A stretch of DNA of 64,000 nucleotides from Devosia sp. (GTDB lineage Bacteria > Pseudomonadota > Alphaproteobacteria > Rhizobiales > Devosiaceae). Made by a program: the position numbers and the translations under genes. Shown here piece after piece: positions 62,504 through 64,000 of this stretch. The first letter of the stretch is position 1, and each line of letters starts with the position of its first letter. Under the pieces are notes generated by a model, which saw only the letters and a program-made list of their open reading frames with translations, made no database searches and had not been told where the DNA came from. The stretch is from contig NZ_JANQAH010000007.1 of the NCBI RefSeq assembly GCF_024707125.1, forward strand, positions 434,001 to 498,000. Reading direction: 5' to 3'.

Positions 62504-63727
62504 TTACGCCGGCAGTGCTTCTGCCGGCGTTTCCTTTGTGCTCTTGGGCGGGAAAGCCAAGGCAAGCGCCGCAGCGGCGAGGCCGACGGCCGCCGAAGCC
62601 ACGTAGAGCCAGTGGTAGTCACCGAAAGTATCGAACAGCCAACCGCCGCCAACCGGCCCAAAAGCCATGCCGATGGACGAAGTCATGGTGATACCGCCGA
62701 GCACGGTGCCCATGACATTGGGCCCGAAATAATCACGCGCCAGCACTGAATAGAGCGGCATCACGCCGCCATAGACGAGGCCCAGCACCACAGCCAGCAT
62801 ATAGAAATGCGGCAGCTCGCTGACATAGATATAGCTATAAATTCCAATGGCTTGCATCGCGAGACCAATGACGATGACGCGTTTGACGCCGATCCTGTCG
62901 GCCAGGACGCCAAAGATGACGCGGCCGAAAAGCCCAGCAAAACCTTCGACGCTATAGATGCTGGCCGCGGCCAGCGCCGAGGCGCCGCAGAGCATGGCAT
63001 AACTAACCGTATGGAAGATCGGGCCTGAATGCGCGGCGCAGCAGAGGAAAAAGACGCCGGCCAGGATGAAGAACTGAGGCGTGCGGAAGATCGCGCCCAT
63101 ATTGGTCGGCTGAGGCTCGGCCGGGGCAATATCGCTGCCCGGTGACGGCGCTTCGGCCATGACCGCGGGTGCGCGGCGGATCAGGAAAGCCGCCGGAATG
63201 ATGAGCGCTGCAGCAGCAATCGCTGTCATCATCATGGCATTGCGCCAGCCATAGTTAGCGATCAACACTGTCGCCAGCGGCGTGATCGTCATCGGGGCGA
63301 TACCGCCGCCGAGCGAGACGAGCGAGACCGCCAGGCTCCGATGCTTGTCGAACCAGCCAAGCGTGGTTGCGATCAAGGGGGCGAAGAAAGCGCCACCAGA
63401 GGCGCCAACTAGCCCGCCATAGGCAAACTGGAACACCAGAAGATCATTGGCGCGGCTGGCAATAAAGAGACCAAGCCCAAGCAGGACGGCCGCGACCAGA
63501 ACCACCGGCCGCGCGCCGATGCGGTCGGTCAGCGTGCCCCAAAGAAAACCGGCAATACCCATGACGATGAAACCCACCGTCATGGCGCCGGAAATGCCAG
63601 CGCGGGTCCAGCCGGTTTCTTCCGCGATGGGCTGAAGGTAGACAGGCAGGGCGAACATCGCGCCCATCGCCAAACAAGTGATCACTGCGCCGGCTGCGAC
63701 AATGACCCAACCATAGTGCCGTTCCAT
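62504..63727 (-). CDS. MFS transporter (OFA/monocarboxylate type)
   Basis: The 407-residue, twelve-helix transporter begins MERHYGWVIVAAGAVITCLAMGAMFALPVYLQPIAEETGW, typical of the oxalate-formate antiporter and monocarboxylate MFS group. It has the motif A sequence GTLTDRIGARP and a symmetrical GVLADRIGVKR. Substrate unknown. GAGGAGGA precedes the ATG at 63727; a start at 63793 adds an unlikely leader. Nothing is supported in the 273 bases from 63728 to the window end apart from its likely promoter. Confidence 0.88.
   Translation of the reverse strand: MERHYGWVIVAAGAVITCLAMGAMFALPVYLQPIAEETGWTRAGISGAMTVGFIVMGIAGFLWGTLTDRIGARPVVLVAAVLLGLGLFIASRANDLLVFQFAYGGLVGASGGAFFAPLIATTLGWFDKHRSLAVSLVSLGGGIAPMTITPLATVLIANYGWRNAMMMTAIAAAALIIPAAFLIRRAPAVMAEAPSPGSDIAPAEPQPTNMGAIFRTPQFFILAGVFFLCCAAHSGPIFHTVSYAMLCGASALAAASIYSVEGFAGLFGRVIFGVLADRIGVKRVIVIGLAMQAIGIYSYIYVSELPHFYMLAVVLGLVYGGVMPLYSVLARDYFGPNVMGTVLGGITMTSSIGMAFGPVGGGWLFDTFGDYHWLYVASAAVGLAAAALALAFPPKSTKETPAEALPA
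62506..62534. terminator. Perfect palindrome between convergent MFS genes
   Basis: ACGCCGGCAG, loop TGCTT and CTGCCGGCGT make a perfect 10-bp stem, followed by TTCCTTT on the plus strand. It covers the last codons of the minus-strand MFS gene and lies 12 bases after the stop of the plus-strand gene. It probably ends the plus-strand transcript. Confidence 0.6.
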
Positions 63728-64000
63728 TCGAAGGTCCTCCTCAGGGAATATGCCTTCGCGACGAACGAGACGCCCGGATTTCAACACGCGCAAGGAAAAT
63801 TCGTGAGGATGACCCCGGATGGGCGCACAAACTTATCCACGCTGCCTTGGCAGTTGATATTGTTGCGGCTCAATGTCTCTTACCTCATAAGCTGTCACTC
63901 TCCCGCGCTAAGACGCCCAGAACTCTGTAGTGGTTTACCCCATTAGTTGTCATCGCCTCTGGTCAATAGTTGTCCTCGCAGGGAATTCTGCACGTCAAAA

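Overview
The window is a gene-dense, GC-rich stretch of a chromosome from an alphaproteobacterium, almost certainly Hyphomicrobiales and most consistent with Devosia or a close relative. Signs of this are the sdhE-mfd pair, an IalB-type periplasmic protein, a ScfR-type regulator, a SUF operon behind an Irr-type (ICE) box, and several nested palindromic intergenic repeats. The placement is inferred from family content, not from a search. No prophage, insertion sequence, CRISPR array or rRNA operon is visible. No gap longer than about 300 bases lacks a gene.

Layout. 0.1-4.8 kb: sdhE, mfd and an IalB-like gene. 4.9-7.0 kb (minus): a split YeeE/YedE transporter pair and a UbiH-type hydroxylase broken by a frameshift in a G7 run. 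7.3-10.4 kb: terC, a quinone reductase, tRNA-Ser(TGA), a GIY-YIG gene and two small unknown genes. 10.5-12.9 kb: pxpBCA (5-oxoprolinase). 13.1-18.4 kb (minus): a complete LIV-type ABC importer. 18.5-23.5 kb: a ScfR-like regulator, then a single-domain response regulator, a small membrane protein and a transporter-histidine kinase fusion. 23.5-31.2 kb: an ion channel with a zinc ribbon, a FecR-domain protein, a glycosyltransferase, an orphan FliK-like/FlhB-C pair, a SleB hydrolase, a nucleosidase and small membrane proteins. 31.3-34.98 kb: tRNA-Arg(CCT), a deformylase-like protein lacking metal ligands, prfB with the classic programmed frameshift, an M23 peptidase and a one-Cys PrxQ. 35.2-40.8 kb: an AsmA/YhdP-like giant, tyrS and an alpha/beta hydrolase.

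41.1-48.9 kb is a SUF iron-sulfur operon: IscS-type desulfurase, sufB, cupin, sufC, sufD, sufS, a DUF59 protein, a VOC protein and sufA. An Irr-type box lies upstream. 49-53 kb holds an aroA-type EPSP synthase, a diguanylate cyclase and a DEAD-box helicase. 53.1-60.9 kb is a sugar locus: a LacI regulator divergent from a cytoplasmic GH78 alpha-L-rhamnosidase and a CUT1 ABC importer with its own ATPase. Two MFS transporters end the window.

The most interesting candidates are the transporter-kinase module beside the ScfR-like regulator, the degenerate deformylase next to prfB, the SUF operon carrying cupin and VOC genes, the orphan FliK/FlhB-C pair, the zinc-ribbon channel with a likely CTG start, and the strong hairpins flanking both binding-protein genes.
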